Source: Thalassobius sp049116315 (GTDB lineage Bacteria; Pseudomonadota; Alphaproteobacteria; Rhodobacterales; Rhodobacteraceae). Taken from it: 64,000 bases of DNA. Shown in pieces: positions 41,453-50,477 of this stretch. The stretch is from assembly GCA_049116315.1 (NCBI GenBank), contig JAGDZD010000003.1:62001-126000 (forward strand). Reading direction: 5' to 3'. The notes beneath the pieces are model-generated. The model made no database searches. It saw nothing but the letters and a program-made list of their open reading frames with translations, and was not told the origin of the DNA. A program made the position numbers and the translations under genes. Position 1 is the first letter of the stretch. The number at the start of each line of letters is the position of its first letter.

Positions 41453-41723
41453 TCAACTGGGGTGGTCGGAAGCGAACTTATGACCGTGTTTGTAACGCGT
41501 AGGCGGTCACGCGCGATCGCGCGCCATTTTGCGGGGGTGCCGAATCTCTGCATAGGGTGATGTGTGGCACGGACTGGCCGCTTGCGCGGGGGTGCACAGT
41601 TCCAAGGCGCGCTGACATGTGCGACGCGGCAGATGATTGAGTTGCGGGGCGTGCCCGACTAATGTCTGCTCAGTCATTGGCCTGTGTTCGAGGCCATGCA
41701 CAACCGTGGTCAAAGGGGATCAA
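41453..41723. other. Remainder of the ffh/glycosyltransferase intergenic gap
   Basis: No gene recognised. It includes a 12-base palindrome GCGCGATCGCGC at 41511-41522. A frame open from 41637 runs into the glycosyltransferase gene, but the ATG at 41724 is the better start. Together with 41234-41452 the gap is about 490 bases. Confidence 0.4.
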
Positions 41724-42476
41724 ATGCGAGACGGAGTCATTTTGGTTGCCACCGGGGCGGGCTATGTCGAATTGGCGGTGCAATGTCTGGCCAGCCTGCG
41801 GGCCAGCAACCCTGATGTGCCGGTGGATTTGTTTACCAACATGCCAACAGCGCCGGGGGTGTCGGGCTTTGATCAGGTGCATCCCGTGCCCGATGATCAT
41901 CCGCGCGCAAAGCTGCGGTGTTTTGCCAAGGCGCGGTTTGAACGCGTATTGTTCTTGGATTGCGACACCTTGGTGATCGCCCCACTTGGTGATCTGTTTG
42001 ATCTTGCTGATCGGTTTGCCCTGTCAGTGGCCCATGACGTGCGTCGCCGATCCGATTTGGTCCAGGCCGGTGTTGATCAAAAGACGCCTTATGCTTTCCT
42101 TCAGCTCAACTCGGGGGTCATGCTGTATCGCAACGATCCGCAAATGGCGGCGTTTTTTGCGCAGTGGCACCACGACTATGTTCAAAGCGGGCTGGAAAGG
42201 GACCAGCCAGCCTTGAAGGATTTGCTTTGGAAAAGTGATGTGCGGTTCTATGTCTTGCCGCCAGAATTCAACCTGCGCCGGTTGCCGATGCTCGACGCAT
42301 GGGAGCCGTTGGATGTGATCCCAACGATTGTGCATTCGCATCGGCTGTTGCAGCATTTGCGCGGCCAAGGTCCGCAGATCACGTCATTGGAAGAGTTGCG
42401 GCAATTGGAAAAGGCCGCCCTTCACGAAGAATGGGCGGCCGATCAAGGGTCTGCACCGTGGCGTCCGTTGGATTAG
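41724..42476 (+). CDS. Glycosyltransferase (GT-A fold, GT8-like)
   Basis: 250 residues from ATG 41724, with AAAGGGGATC upstream. N-terminal VILVATGAGYVELAVQCLAS starts the nucleotide-sugar fold, FLDCDTLV (78-85) carries the DxD metal motif, and LQLNSGVMLYRND is a typical acceptor-side segment. It lacks membrane helices. The donor sugar and acceptor are unknown; no surface-polysaccharide genes are nearby. It ends convergently with the azoreductase gene, overlapping by four bases. Confidence 0.75.
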   Translation: MRDGVILVATGAGYVELAVQCLASLRASNPDVPVDLFTNMPTAPGVSGFDQVHPVPDDHPRAKLRCFAKARFERVLFLDCDTLVIAPLGDLFDLADRFALSVAHDVRRRSDLVQAGVDQKTPYAFLQLNSGVMLYRNDPQMAAFFAQWHHDYVQSGLERDQPALKDLLWKSDVRFYVLPPEFNLRRLPMLDAWEPLDVIPTIVHSHRLLQHLRGQGPQITSLEELRQLEKAALHEEWAADQGSAPWRPLD

Positions 42477-43069
42477 GCCACCAGCTCTTGGATAGCGGTG
42501 TTCGCGGCGATCAGGGACTGATCTGGATCGACAACACCTTGGTCCGCGGCCACAAACTGAACGTCTGTGATGCCAAAGAACCCAAGCATGTGACGCAGGT
42601 AACCAGAGGCAAAGTCGATATCGGATCCCATGCGGGTCCCGCCGGCGGAATAGGCGACAATTGCGCGGGTGTTTTCGACCAACCCGATGCGACCGTTTTC
42701 AGTGTACTTAAAGGTCTCCCCAGCACGCGCCATCTGATCAAGCCAGATCTTGATTTGGCTGGGCACAGCGAAGTTATAGATCGGCAGGCCGATGACGATG
42801 GTGTCCGCCTGTTTGATCTCGGCAATCAAAGTGTCTGATTCTGCCGCCAGCACGCTTTGTTCTTGGGTGCGTTGATCCGCGGGCGTGTGGACCGCGCCCA
42901 ACCATGCCCCATCGGTTTCGCGGGCGGGGTGGGCGGCCAGATCACGTGTGGTCACGTCGGCATCGGGGTGCGCCGCAACCAGTTTGGCGACGATGTCGCG
43001 GGTGAGATCTTTGGAGACGGAGCCTTCTTGTTTGATGCTCGCGTCGATGCGTAGGATTGAGTAAGCCAT
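42473..43069 (-). CDS. azoR: FMN-dependent NADH-azoreductase
   Basis: 198 residues with a flavodoxin-like fold: ILRIDASIKQEGSVSKDLTR at the N-terminus binds FMN phosphate, and VIGLPIYNFAVPSQIKIWLD and AYSAGGTRMGSDIDFASGYL are typical AzoR blocks. The enzyme reduces quinones and azo compounds with NADH by two electrons, a detoxifying role. A LysR gene lies divergent, 108 bases away, and probably regulates it. Confidence 0.9.
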   Translation of the reverse strand: MAYSILRIDASIKQEGSVSKDLTRDIVAKLVAAHPDADVTTRDLAAHPARETDGAWLGAVHTPADQRTQEQSVLAAESDTLIAEIKQADTIVIGLPIYNFAVPSQIKIWLDQMARAGETFKYTENGRIGLVENTRAIVAYSAGGTRMGSDIDFASGYLRHMLGFFGITDVQFVAADQGVVDPDQSLIAANTAIQELVA

Positions 43070-43177
43070 GGGGCAACCTTTCGGTGTTTGCTGTATCTGG
43101 CACTATATTTACGACTTGCATTTCTGAACTCAATCTTCGAAAATCAACGGAACATGTTCATAGATGCACAGGACTGA

Positions 43178-44056
43178 ATGATGGATAATTGGGATGAAAT
43201 CCGCACCGCCTTTCAAGTTGCGCGGATGGGAACCGTCAGCGGCGCTGCCGATGTTCTGGGGGTGCACCACGCCACGGTGATCCGTCACATTGATGCGCTC
43301 GAAGGGCGGTTGGGTGTCAAATTGTTCCAGCGGCACGCGCGCGGATACACCCCAACCGAAGCAGGACAGGATCTGATGCGCGTGGCGCAAACCACCGACG
43401 AACAGTTCAGTCAGCTATCCAGTCGGATGAAGGGACAGGGCAGTGCGGTCAGCGGCGAATTGGTCATCACCTCGTTGTCCAGCCTGTCACGGCTGCTGAT
43501 GCCAGTTCTGGCCCAGTTCCAAGAAGATCACCCTGAAATCATCCTGCGGCATTTGACCGGGGATCGGCTGTTCCGCCTTGAATACGGAGAAGCCCATGTT
43601 GCGATCCGTGCTGGGCGGGTGCCGCAAGAACCCGACAACGTTGTGCAGCCTCTTATGGAGCAACGCATCGGCCTTTATGCGGCGAAGTCCTATTTGGAAC
43701 GCCACGGCACCCCCGAAACCAAAGGCGATCTGGTCAACCATCGGTTTGTCGGCGCCGACAACCGCGAAGCCCGCGCGCCGTTCTATCAATGGCTTTGGGC
43801 CAACATTGCGCCTGAAAACATCGTCTTCAGAAGTTTGGACACCCATGCTTTGATGCTTGCGGTCAAAGAAGGCGTCGGAATTGGCTTTGTGCCAAAGTGG
43901 GTGGCCGCGAAATCCGAAGACTTGGTGCCTGTCTGCCCGGATGTGGACGATTGGCAATCATCGCTTTGGCTTGTAACCCACGTCGATCTGCACCGCACAA
44001 CCAAAGTTCAGGCCTTTTTGAACTTTGTCAAAACCCAAGCACTGGACTGGTCCTGA
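43178..44056 (+). CDS. LysR family transcriptional regulator
   Basis: 292 residues. HTH at about 3-62 (VARMGTVSGAADVLGVHHAT; VIRHIDALEGRLGVKLFQRH), effector domain from about 90 (ELVITSLSSLSRLLMPVLAQ; HVAIRAGRVPQEPDNVVQPL). Divergent from azoR, which is the likely target. The next gene, a DMT exporter, begins two bases after its stop and may be co-transcribed. Two ATG codons in tandem serve as the start. Confidence 0.9.
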   Translation: MMDNWDEIRTAFQVARMGTVSGAADVLGVHHATVIRHIDALEGRLGVKLFQRHARGYTPTEAGQDLMRVAQTTDEQFSQLSSRMKGQGSAVSGELVITSLSSLSRLLMPVLAQFQEDHPEIILRHLTGDRLFRLEYGEAHVAIRAGRVPQEPDNVVQPLMEQRIGLYAAKSYLERHGTPETKGDLVNHRFVGADNREARAPFYQWLWANIAPENIVFRSLDTHALMLAVKEGVGIGFVPKWVAAKSEDLVPVCPDVDDWQSSLWLVTHVDLHRTTKVQAFLNFVKTQALDWS

Positions 44057-44057
44057 T

Positions 44058-44939
44058 ATGACCCCCGCCCGACGCGGCCATATGGCAATGCTGACGTTCT
44101 CGGCATTGGTGGCGGGATCGTTTTCACTAGGGTCGTTGATCGCCAATGAAATCGCGCCACCAACGTTTAATGCGCTGAGGTTCGCTTTGGCGGCCCTGAT
44201 TGTTGGCACAGCCGCCTTTGCCACGACGGGGTTGCCGCGCCGTATGTGGAACGCACCTTGGCGCTATGTGGTTTTGGGCAGTATCTTTGCCAGTTACTTT
44301 ATCTTGATGTTTGAGGGGCTGAAAACCGCGCCGCCGGTGTCGGCCGCTGCTGTCTTTACCCTGACCCCCATCTTGTCAGCTGCGGTGGGGTATATCCTGC
44401 TGCGTCAGATTTTGACGCGTCGCATGGCCTTGGCCTTGTCGATTGGGGGCGCGGGGGCGCTTTGGGTGATCTTTCGCTCTGACATTGCTGCGCTGATCGA
44501 GTTTCGTGTGGGGCAGGGTGAGTTGATCTACTTCGTTGGCTGTGCAGCCCACGCAATTTACACACCTTTGGTGGCCAAGCTGAACCGAGGTGAATCGCCG
44601 GTTCAGTTCACCTTTGGCATGCTTTTGATGTGTTTTGTCACAGCGATGGTCTGGGGCTGGGGAGATTTTTGGGCCACGGATTGGGCGGCATTGTCATCTT
44701 TGGTGTGGATCACTTTGATCTATGTGGCGGTGATGGCCAGCGCGGCGACCTTTGTGTTGTTGCAATACGCTTCATTGCGTCTGCCGTCGGCCAAGGTCAT
44801 GGCCTATACTTATCTCACCCCAAGCTGGGTGTTGCTGTGGGAAATTGCGCTGGGCCACGAAGTGCCAACAGGCTGGGTACTGGGGGGTGTTGCTTTGACC
44901 GTATTGGCGTTGTTGATGCTGCTGCGCGACGAACACTAA
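44058..44939 (+). CDS. DMT superfamily (EamA) transporter
   Basis: 293 residues with ten membrane helices and two EamA repeats; PPTFNALRFALAALIVG, KTAPPVSAAAVFTLTPILSA and LPSAKVMAYTYLTPSWVLLW are typical. It probably exports small metabolites. The start is one base past the LysR stop. It converges with the ArsR gene, overlapping by four bases at the stops. Confidence 0.88.
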   Translation: MTPARRGHMAMLTFSALVAGSFSLGSLIANEIAPPTFNALRFALAALIVGTAAFATTGLPRRMWNAPWRYVVLGSIFASYFILMFEGLKTAPPVSAAAVFTLTPILSAAVGYILLRQILTRRMALALSIGGAGALWVIFRSDIAALIEFRVGQGELIYFVGCAAHAIYTPLVAKLNRGESPVQFTFGMLLMCFVTAMVWGWGDFWATDWAALSSLVWITLIYVAVMASAATFVLLQYASLRLPSAKVMAYTYLTPSWVLLWEIALGHEVPTGWVLGGVALTVLALLMLLRDEH

Positions 44940-45277
44940 TCCTGTGGGTCATCCCTAAGTTCGGTTTCCAAGAAGCGTTCGAAGGCATCCAGATTGACGG
45001 CTTCGAACTGGCCAAAGCCTTGCATCCAAACGCTTGCCTCGCGCATGGCGTTGGGTTCCAGCTTGCACCACTTCACGCGGCCACGCTTTTCCTGACTGAT
45101 CAGCCCGGCATTGGCCAGAATGGTCAAATGCTTGGATATGGCGGCCAGCGACATTTCAAACGGCTCTGCCACATCTGTGACGGCCATATCGTCCTCCAAC
45201 AGCATCGATAGAATCTGCCGTCGGGTTGGATCCGCGAGGGCGGCAAAGGCCGCATCCAGTTTTGCAGGTACGCTCAT
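44936..45277 (-). CDS. ArsR family transcriptional regulator
   Basis: 113 residues: KLDAAFAALADPTRRQILSM, VTDVAEPFEMSLAAISKHLT and LISQEKRGRVKWCKLEPNAM form the winged helix. The metal-binding ELCVCDL motif of ArsR/SmtB sensors is absent, so it belongs to the non-metal group often paired with SRPBCC (AHSA1) genes, none of which is adjacent. Target unknown. Confidence 0.9.
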   Translation of the reverse strand: MSVPAKLDAAFAALADPTRRQILSMLLEDDMAVTDVAEPFEMSLAAISKHLTILANAGLISQEKRGRVKWCKLEPNAMREASVWMQGFGQFEAVNLDAFERFLETELRDDPQD

Positions 45278-45309
45278 AGGCCTTGCCTAGCGGTAGGGCC
45301 TAGGCAAGG

Positions 45310-45786
45310 TCAACGCGCAATTATGCCGTACCTGAAGCCCACCAACGGTTCGGCGTCTGGACCACGGCAGGGATCAGCGCCTTTATCCCTGTGCATGAGG
45401 GGGATGGAGTATGGCGGTTTGTTGGGCCGCCAGAAGCGTGAGGTCTTGCAGCCATCCAGTCGATCGGCGCTGAACATACGGTTCAGCCTGTCCAGCGACG
45501 CCGCTGGATCGGGGGCCTGGCAGTCTGAAACAGCGCAATTGGTGTCGTGATGACGGGGAGTGGCCAAATCTGAAGTATCCGCTTCGAAATCGTCCGCAGT
45601 GACGTCCGCCAAGCACAGCGGTTGATTTTGGTTGGGCAGTGGATGTCCTGCGCAGCGCCAACCCGCAACACCTAAGATTGTCACGGGGGACTGCCCCGGG
45701 CGCGAGCGTTCTGTTTCAAGACGCGAGATGTGGCCGGGCGTGGTTCCACTGGCGTCGGCAAGCGCCAATTGGCGGAAAGAACGTTG
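45310..45786 (-). pseudogene. Remnant of an XRE/MmyB-type transcriptional regulator
   Basis: In one minus-strand frame the segment RSFRQLALADASGTTPGHIS followed by RLETERSRPG is a clear XRE helix-turn-helix, and the next part (PLPNQNQPLCLAD; DPAASLDRLNRMFSAD) lines up with the MmyB-like ligand domain, where homologues read PLRDQNALLLAAG and YPAVVVDRxWN. The N-terminus is missing: a TAG (45787-45789) stands immediately upstream, and no start codon precedes the helix in frame. The C-terminal half loses similarity and stays short. I read it as a decayed gene; a frameshifted assembly is an alternative. Confidence 0.6.
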
Positions 45787-46125
45787 CTAGCGCCGATGCT
45801 GCAACTGGTTGCCAAATCGGGCACCGGTCGGGGGTTGGGTGTCCTTAGGAGCCGTGGGGTCCTATGGCAGATCGGGCGCTGGGCGCACTTTATTGGAGGG
45901 CGGGCAAATAGTGGGTATTTTGGTTTATCAACCGATTGGTTGAATATGCGGATTGGGCAGATCGGAGGCCAAGAACGACGCAAGCTGCGACAAATTGGAC
46001 TCGATGCGTTGAGTGAAGCTGTTTTAAACCAATGGCTTATGGTTGGTGGGGCGTGGCGGTATGGGTGCTTGACTCAGACCGGCCCGCATCATAGCAAAGC
46101 CGCAATCATCCATGGGGGCTTTTGC
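45787..46125. other. Region ahead of atpI, no gene seen
   Basis: A plus-strand frame is open across this region into atpI, but its translation has no family resemblance before residue 1 of atpI. It should hold the promoter of the F0 operon and perhaps the lost N-terminal part of the regulator remnant. Confidence 0.4.
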
Positions 46126-46455
46126 GTGACCGATCCCGAACCAGAGCAGCGTCTGAAGCAGCTTGAAGAGCGGATCGAGGCGGCGAAACAGGCCCAGGCC
46201 CCAAAGCCCCGTGCGGATGAGCACTATTCAACGGCCAATCAGGCTTGGCGGATGGTGATTGAGATGGTTGCCGGTCTTGGGATCGGTTTTGGCATTGGAT
46301 ACGGGCTTGACGGCCTGTTCGGGACACTCCCGATATTCATGCTGATATTTACATTGTTGGGTTTCGTGGCCGGCATCAAGACGATGCTGCGTACCGCAAA
46401 AGAAATCCAAGAGGAACAAGAGGCCGATACGGCCGAGAGACACGAGAGGGACTAA
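46126..46455 (+). CDS. atpI: ATP synthase assembly protein AtpI/AtpZ
   Basis: 109 residues from GTG 46126, after GGGGG. A charged N-terminal helix (EQRLKQLEERIEAAKQAQAP) is followed by two membrane helices (MVIEMVAGLGIGFGIGYGLD; FMLIFTLLGFVAGIKTML). AtpI assists assembly of the c-ring. It heads the F0 operon and its stop lies three bases from atpB. Confidence 0.9.
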   Translation: MTDPEPEQRLKQLEERIEAAKQAQAPKPRADEHYSTANQAWRMVIEMVAGLGIGFGIGYGLDGLFGTLPIFMLIFTLLGFVAGIKTMLRTAKEIQEEQEADTAERHERD

Positions 46456-46458
46456 CAC

Positions 46459-47217
46459 GTGGCAAGCGAAGCACACGGCGCCGAAGAAGGCGGTCTGGTA
46501 TTCCACCCGATGGATCAGTTCATCGTGAAGCCCCTTTTTGGCGGCGACACAATTTACTGGTACACCGTAACGAACGTCACATTGTGGTTGGCTTTGGCCG
46601 TTGTGGCCGTTGTGGCCCTGATGGTTTTCGGCACAAGCCGTCGCGCCATCGTTCCAAGCCGGACGCAATCCATTGGTGAGCTGGCCTATGGCTTTGTTTA
46701 CAAGATGGTTGAAGACGTCGCTGGCAAAGACGCGGTCAAATTCTTCCCGTATATCATGACATTGTTCATGTTCATCGTCAGCGCCAACTTCCTTGGCTTG
46801 CTGCCAATGAGCTTTGCAACCACATCCCACTTTGCTGTGACTGTTGTTCTGGCTTTGGCTGTGTTCCTGACAGTGACCATCGTTGGCTTTGTCAAAAACG
46901 GTGTTGGCTTCTTGGGGCTGTTCTGGGTTTCGAGCGCTCCTTTGGCGCTGCGCCCGATCTTGGCTCTGATCGAGGTTATCAGCTATTTCGTACGCCCTGT
47001 AAGCCACAGCATTCGTCTGGCCGGCAACATCATGGCGGGACACGCGGTTCTTAAGGTGTTTGCAGGCTTTGCCGCAATCGCCGTGGTCAGCCCACTGTCA
47101 GTGGTTGCGATCACCGCAATGTACGGCCTGGAGGTCCTGGTGGCCTTTATCCAAGCCTACGTCTTTACAATTCTGACCTGTGTATACCTGAAAGATGCGC
47201 TGCATCCTTCGCACTAA
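46459..47217 (+). CDS. atpB: F0F1 ATP synthase subunit a
   Basis: 252 residues from GTG 46459. Several membrane helices; the essential Arg lies in SHSIRLAGNIMAGH, and the C-terminal helix VLVAFIQAYVFTILTCVYL is typical. Subunit a forms the two proton half-channels against the c-ring in the inner membrane. It follows atpI and precedes atpE by 55 bases. Confidence 0.96.
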   Translation: MASEAHGAEEGGLVFHPMDQFIVKPLFGGDTIYWYTVTNVTLWLALAVVAVVALMVFGTSRRAIVPSRTQSIGELAYGFVYKMVEDVAGKDAVKFFPYIMTLFMFIVSANFLGLLPMSFATTSHFAVTVVLALAVFLTVTIVGFVKNGVGFLGLFWVSSAPLALRPILALIEVISYFVRPVSHSIRLAGNIMAGHAVLKVFAGFAAIAVVSPLSVVAITAMYGLEVLVAFIQAYVFTILTCVYLKDALHPSH

Positions 47218-47272
47218 GGTCTTAATCAAACAAAACTACCCTATTAACTTCCAATCGTAAGGAGATACACTC

Positions 47273-47497
47273 ATGGAAGGCGAACTCGCACACATCGGCG
47301 CAGGTCTGGCAGCAATCGGTTCCGGCGCAGCAGCAATTGGTGTTGGTAACGTTGCAGGTAACTACCTGGCAGGCGCATTGCGCAACCCTTCAGCAGCTGC
47401 TTCGCAGACTGCTACACTGTTCATCGGTATCGCATTCGCAGAAGCACTGGGCATTTTCTCGTTCCTGGTTGCTCTGCTGCTGATGTTCGCCGTTTAA
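47273..47497 (+). CDS. atpE: F0F1 ATP synthase subunit c
   Basis: 74 residues forming two membrane helices around the polar loop ALRNPSA. The proton-carrying acid is Glu57 (FAEALGIFSFLVAL). AAGGAG precedes the start well, as expected for the most abundant subunit. There is no sodium-type ligand set, so it is proton-driven. Confidence 0.96.
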   Translation: MEGELAHIGAGLAAIGSGAAAIGVGNVAGNYLAGALRNPSAAASQTATLFIGIAFAEALGIFSFLVALLLMFAV

Positions 47498-47588
47498 GTC
47501 CAACGGAACCATCCTTACGTGCGGGTGCGGGCGCGCCTTCGGGCCAGCGCCCCGCCCGTAATCAAACGGAAGTTCCCAGGAGGACGAT

Positions 47589-48131
47589 ATGGCGACTGAA
47601 ACGCACGAAGCCGCAGGCCACGCCACAGAGGCAGTCTCTGCGCCTGGCATGCCACAGCTTGACTTCTCGAACTGGGGCAACCAGATTTTCTGGCTGTTGA
47701 TCACATTGGTTGTGATCTACCTCGTCCTGTCGCGCATCGCGCTGCCCCGCATTGCGGCGGTTCTGTCCGAGCGTCAGGGGACCATTACAAATGACCTTAC
47801 CAAGGCGGAAGAGTTGAAAGCGAAAGCTATCGACGCTGAAGAAGCCTATGTTAAGGCACTTGCAGACGCGCGTGCAGAAGCACAACGCATTGCAAACGAA
47901 ACCAAGGCCGAAATGCAGGCCGAACTGGACGCATCGATTGCCAAAGCCGATGTCCAGATCGCTGCAAAACTGGCTGAAAGCGAAGCAGCAGTGGCTGCAA
48001 TCCGGGCAACAGCCTTGGACAACATCAAAGATGTTGCCAAAGAGACTGCGGCCGAAATCATCGTCGCCCTGGGCGCCGAGGCGGATGCAAAAACTGTCGA
48101 TGCAGCGGTTGCTGCGCGGATCAAGGGATAA
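47589..48131 (+). CDS. atpG: F0F1 ATP synthase subunit b'
   Basis: 180 residues. One membrane helix (about 29-50, NQIFWLLITLVVIYLVLSRI) after an unusually long cytoplasmic N-terminus, then a long Ala-rich coiled coil (residues 60-175). This is the divergent b' partner typical of photosynthetic and other alphaproteobacteria, forming a b/b' heterodimer stator. The atpF gene follows after five bases. Symbol usage varies (atpG or atpX). Confidence 0.92.
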   Translation: MATETHEAAGHATEAVSAPGMPQLDFSNWGNQIFWLLITLVVIYLVLSRIALPRIAAVLSERQGTITNDLTKAEELKAKAIDAEEAYVKALADARAEAQRIANETKAEMQAELDASIAKADVQIAAKLAESEAAVAAIRATALDNIKDVAKETAAEIIVALGAEADAKTVDAAVAARIKG

Positions 48132-48136
48132 AGAAT

Positions 48137-48694
48137 ATGCGGAACCTAGCAATTCTATTCACTTTGACAGCGGCCTCACCCGCCGCTGCCGCGTCCGGAC
48201 CGTTCCTTTCACTGAACAACACCGACTTCATCGTCACGCTGGCTTTCCTGCTGTTCTTGGCTGTCCTTGCCTATTTCAAGGTGCCAAGCATGCTGGGTGG
48301 TTTGCTGGACAAACGCTCTGCTGACATCAAAAATGACTTGGACGAAGCACGCGCTCTGCGTGAAGAAGCCCAAGGCATTCTGGCGTCTTATGAGCGTAAG
48401 CAGCAAGAAGTGCGCGAGCAAGCTGACCGTATCGTGGCGCAAGCCAAAGAAGATGCCGCAGCTTTTGCTGAGCAAGCCAAAATCGATCTTGAGGCCTCTC
48501 TGGCCCGCCGCCTGCAATCTGCTGAAGATCAGATTGCCTCAGCCGAATCTTCGGCTGTGAAAGAGGTGCGTGATGCAGCCATTGGAATCGCTGTTGGCGT
48601 TGCCAATGATGTGATTGCCAAGCAAATGACAGCCGCCCAAGGCAACAAGCTGATTGACGCAGCTATTGCCGAAGTGGATGCCAAACTGCACTAA
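48137..48694 (+). CDS. atpF: F0F1 ATP synthase subunit b
   Basis: 185 residues. After a short N-terminal part with a possible signal-like stretch (LAILFTLTAASPAAAASG), a membrane helix (FIVTLAFLLFLAVLAYF) leads into the coiled-coil stator stalk (ADIKNDLDEARALREEAQGI). It pairs with b' and connects F0 to the delta subunit of F1. F1 genes are not in the window, so F0 and F1 operons are separate. A strong terminator follows. Confidence 0.94.
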   Translation: MRNLAILFTLTAASPAAAASGPFLSLNNTDFIVTLAFLLFLAVLAYFKVPSMLGGLLDKRSADIKNDLDEARALREEAQGILASYERKQQEVREQADRIVAQAKEDAAAFAEQAKIDLEASLARRLQSAEDQIASAESSAVKEVRDAAIGIAVGVANDVIAKQMTAAQGNKLIDAAIAEVDAKLH

Positions 48695-48729
48695 CTCAAT
48701 TTGATAGGGCCTTCGGGCTTCCAAATGCA

Positions 48730-48759
48730 AAACACCCCGCCAATTTTGGCGGGGTGTTT
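48730..48759. terminator. Strong bidirectional terminator after atpF
   Basis: A 14-base perfect stem AAACACCCCGCCAA/TTGGCGGGGTGTTT with a two-base TT loop, followed on the plus strand by CGTTTTTT. It ends the F0 operon and can also stop the convergent pheA transcript. Confidence 0.92.
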
Positions 48760-48805
48760 CGTTTTTTGGCAAAAAACGGATCAGAATTTCTCAAATTCTG
48801 GGGCG

Positions 48806-49639
48806 CTAGTGGCGGGCTTCCGCAGTTGGGTAGACGCCGAGAATCTTCAGATGATCGGTGAAGTAGTCCAATTCTTCCAGCGCGCGTTTGACGGCCGGGT
48901 CGTCGGGGTGACCGATGATATCTGCGTAAAACTGCGTCGCAGTGAAGGACCCTTCGACCATGTAGCTTTCCAGTTTGGTCATGTTCACCCCGTTGGTCGC
49001 GAATCCCCCCATCGCTTTGTACAAGGCAGCCGGAATGTTGCGCACTTGAAAGACGAAGGTTGTCATCATCTCGGCGCTGCTTTGAGGCGCGGGGACCTCT
49101 TCTGGGGACATGATCACAAAGCGGGTGGTGTTGTGGCCGTGATCTTCGATATTGTTGGCGAGAACGTTCAACCTGTAGATATTGGCGGCAAACTCAGAAG
49201 CTAAAACCCCAAGTTCGGTGCTGGGATTGGCGGCCAATTCCGCCGCAGCCCCTGCGCTATCTGCCGCCGCCTCGCCTTTAATTCCGTTCTCAGACAGGAA
49301 CTTAGCGCTTTGTGGCAGCAACACGAGGTGGGCTTGCACCTTTTTGATTTGCGACAGTGCCACACCGGGGCTGGCCATCAGGGCGATCCGCACGCGAATG
49401 AACGTTTCGTCGATAATATGCAGCCCACTTTCGGGCAAAAGCCGGTGGATATCGGCAACCCGGCCATATGTGGTGTTTTCAATCGGTAGCATCGCCAGAG
49501 CCGCGCGTCCGGTGCGGACGGCATCGATCACCTCTTCAAAGGTGCGGCAGGGCAGTGCTTCCATATCGGGGCGGGCCTTCTGACAGGCTTCATGTGAATA
49601 GGCCCCAAGTTCTCCTTGAAAGGCGATGCGATTGCTCAT
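48806..49639 (-). CDS. pheA: Prephenate dehydratase
   Basis: 277 residues. The catalytic domain starts RIAFQGELGAYSHEACQKA and includes LPIENTTYGRVADIHRLLPE and the TRFVIMSPEEVP end; a C-terminal ACT domain follows (FVFQVRNIPAALYKAMGGFA; NMTKLESYMVEGSF), the site of phenylalanine feedback. It converts prephenate to phenylpyruvate. No chorismate mutase domain is attached; that enzyme is encoded at 37362-37658. Confidence 0.94.
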   Translation of the reverse strand: MSNRIAFQGELGAYSHEACQKARPDMEALPCRTFEEVIDAVRTGRAALAMLPIENTTYGRVADIHRLLPESGLHIIDETFIRVRIALMASPGVALSQIKKVQAHLVLLPQSAKFLSENGIKGEAAADSAGAAAELAANPSTELGVLASEFAANIYRLNVLANNIEDHGHNTTRFVIMSPEEVPAPQSSAEMMTTFVFQVRNIPAALYKAMGGFATNGVNMTKLESYMVEGSFTATQFYADIIGHPDDPAVKRALEELDYFTDHLKILGVYPTAEARH

Positions 49640-49758
49640 TTTGCTGCGTTCCCGTCATTCTGGCCCCCTCGGGCGTTTGGTCGCGGAAACTACACCTTGC
49701 GCAAGGCAAGGGGAAGCGGGTAGATACCTGCTAACACTGATGAAATGGACGGCTCCCC

Positions 49759-50280
49759 ATGCTTGACACGATGACACTTACCAAGATCACCGGCGCCCTG
49801 TGCGGGGCACTGCTTATTTATCTGCTCGGCCATTGGGCTGCAGACGAACTGTATGCGACCGAAGCAGGCGGCCATGGCGATCACCATGCCCAAGCTTATG
49901 TGATCGATACAGGCGAAGATCACGGCGCAGAAGCCGTGGAAGAAGGCCCAGACTTTGCCGAAGTTCTGGCCAGCGCAGACATCGAAAAAGGCGCCAAAGC
50001 CTTTTCGAAGTGTAAAGCCTGCCACAAGTTGGAAGATGGCGCGAACGCCACTGGTCCACACCTGTATGACATTGTTGGACGCGACGTTGCTGCGGCCGAC
50101 GGGTTCGCCTATTCGGGCAAGCTGATTGCGGTTGCCGACGTTTGGACAGCCCAAGCTCTGAACGATTTCTTGGAAAACCCAAAGAAATTCGCACCTGGCA
50201 CAAAGATGTCTTTCCCCGGGTTCAAAAAGATCACGGACCGCGCGAACGTCATCGCTTATCTGGACAGTCTTTACGACTAA
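49759..50280 (+). CDS. Membrane-anchored class I cytochrome c (CycM/c552 type)
   Basis: 173 residues. An uncleaved N-terminal anchor (residues 9-26, KITGALCGALLIYLLGHW) and an acidic, His-rich linker (33-65) precede the haem domain with CKACHK (Cys85, Cys88, His89) and Met150 in GTKMSFPG as the sixth ligand. It resembles Paracoccus c552 and Bradyrhizobium CycM, which carry electrons from the bc1 complex to terminal oxidases. It lies divergent to pheA. A terminator follows the stop. Confidence 0.9.
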   Translation: MLDTMTLTKITGALCGALLIYLLGHWAADELYATEAGGHGDHHAQAYVIDTGEDHGAEAVEEGPDFAEVLASADIEKGAKAFSKCKACHKLEDGANATGPHLYDIVGRDVAAADGFAYSGKLIAVADVWTAQALNDFLENPKKFAPGTKMSFPGFKKITDRANVIAYLDSLYD

Positions 50281-50305
50281 TTCCAGCTTAAGACCCACAG
50301 TATTG

Positions 50306-50339
50306 AAGGCCGCTTTTCAGTCCGGAAAGCGGCCTTTTT
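50306..50339 (+). terminator. Rho-independent terminator after the cytochrome c gene
   Basis: An 11-base stem AAGGCCGCTTT/AAAGCGGCCTT with a nine-base loop, followed by TTT (five T in a row with the stem end), 25 bases after the stop codon. Confidence 0.88.
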
Positions 50340-50477
50340 CTATTCCCTCGCGGGCCGCACACAAAAAATTCACCCTATACCAGAGTATTAGCCGCTTGAT
50401 TGTATAGGCCAGAGCGCTTTAGCTTAGGAGGTAAGAAGAAAAGCTTAAAGCTTTCCGACAGCTGGAGGATTTCCGCA

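Noticed and set aside
41234..41723. SRP RNA (ffs) gene next to ffh
   Set aside because: The conserved core around GGTCAGGTCCGGAAGGAAGC was not found on either strand, so only generic hairpins can be reported.
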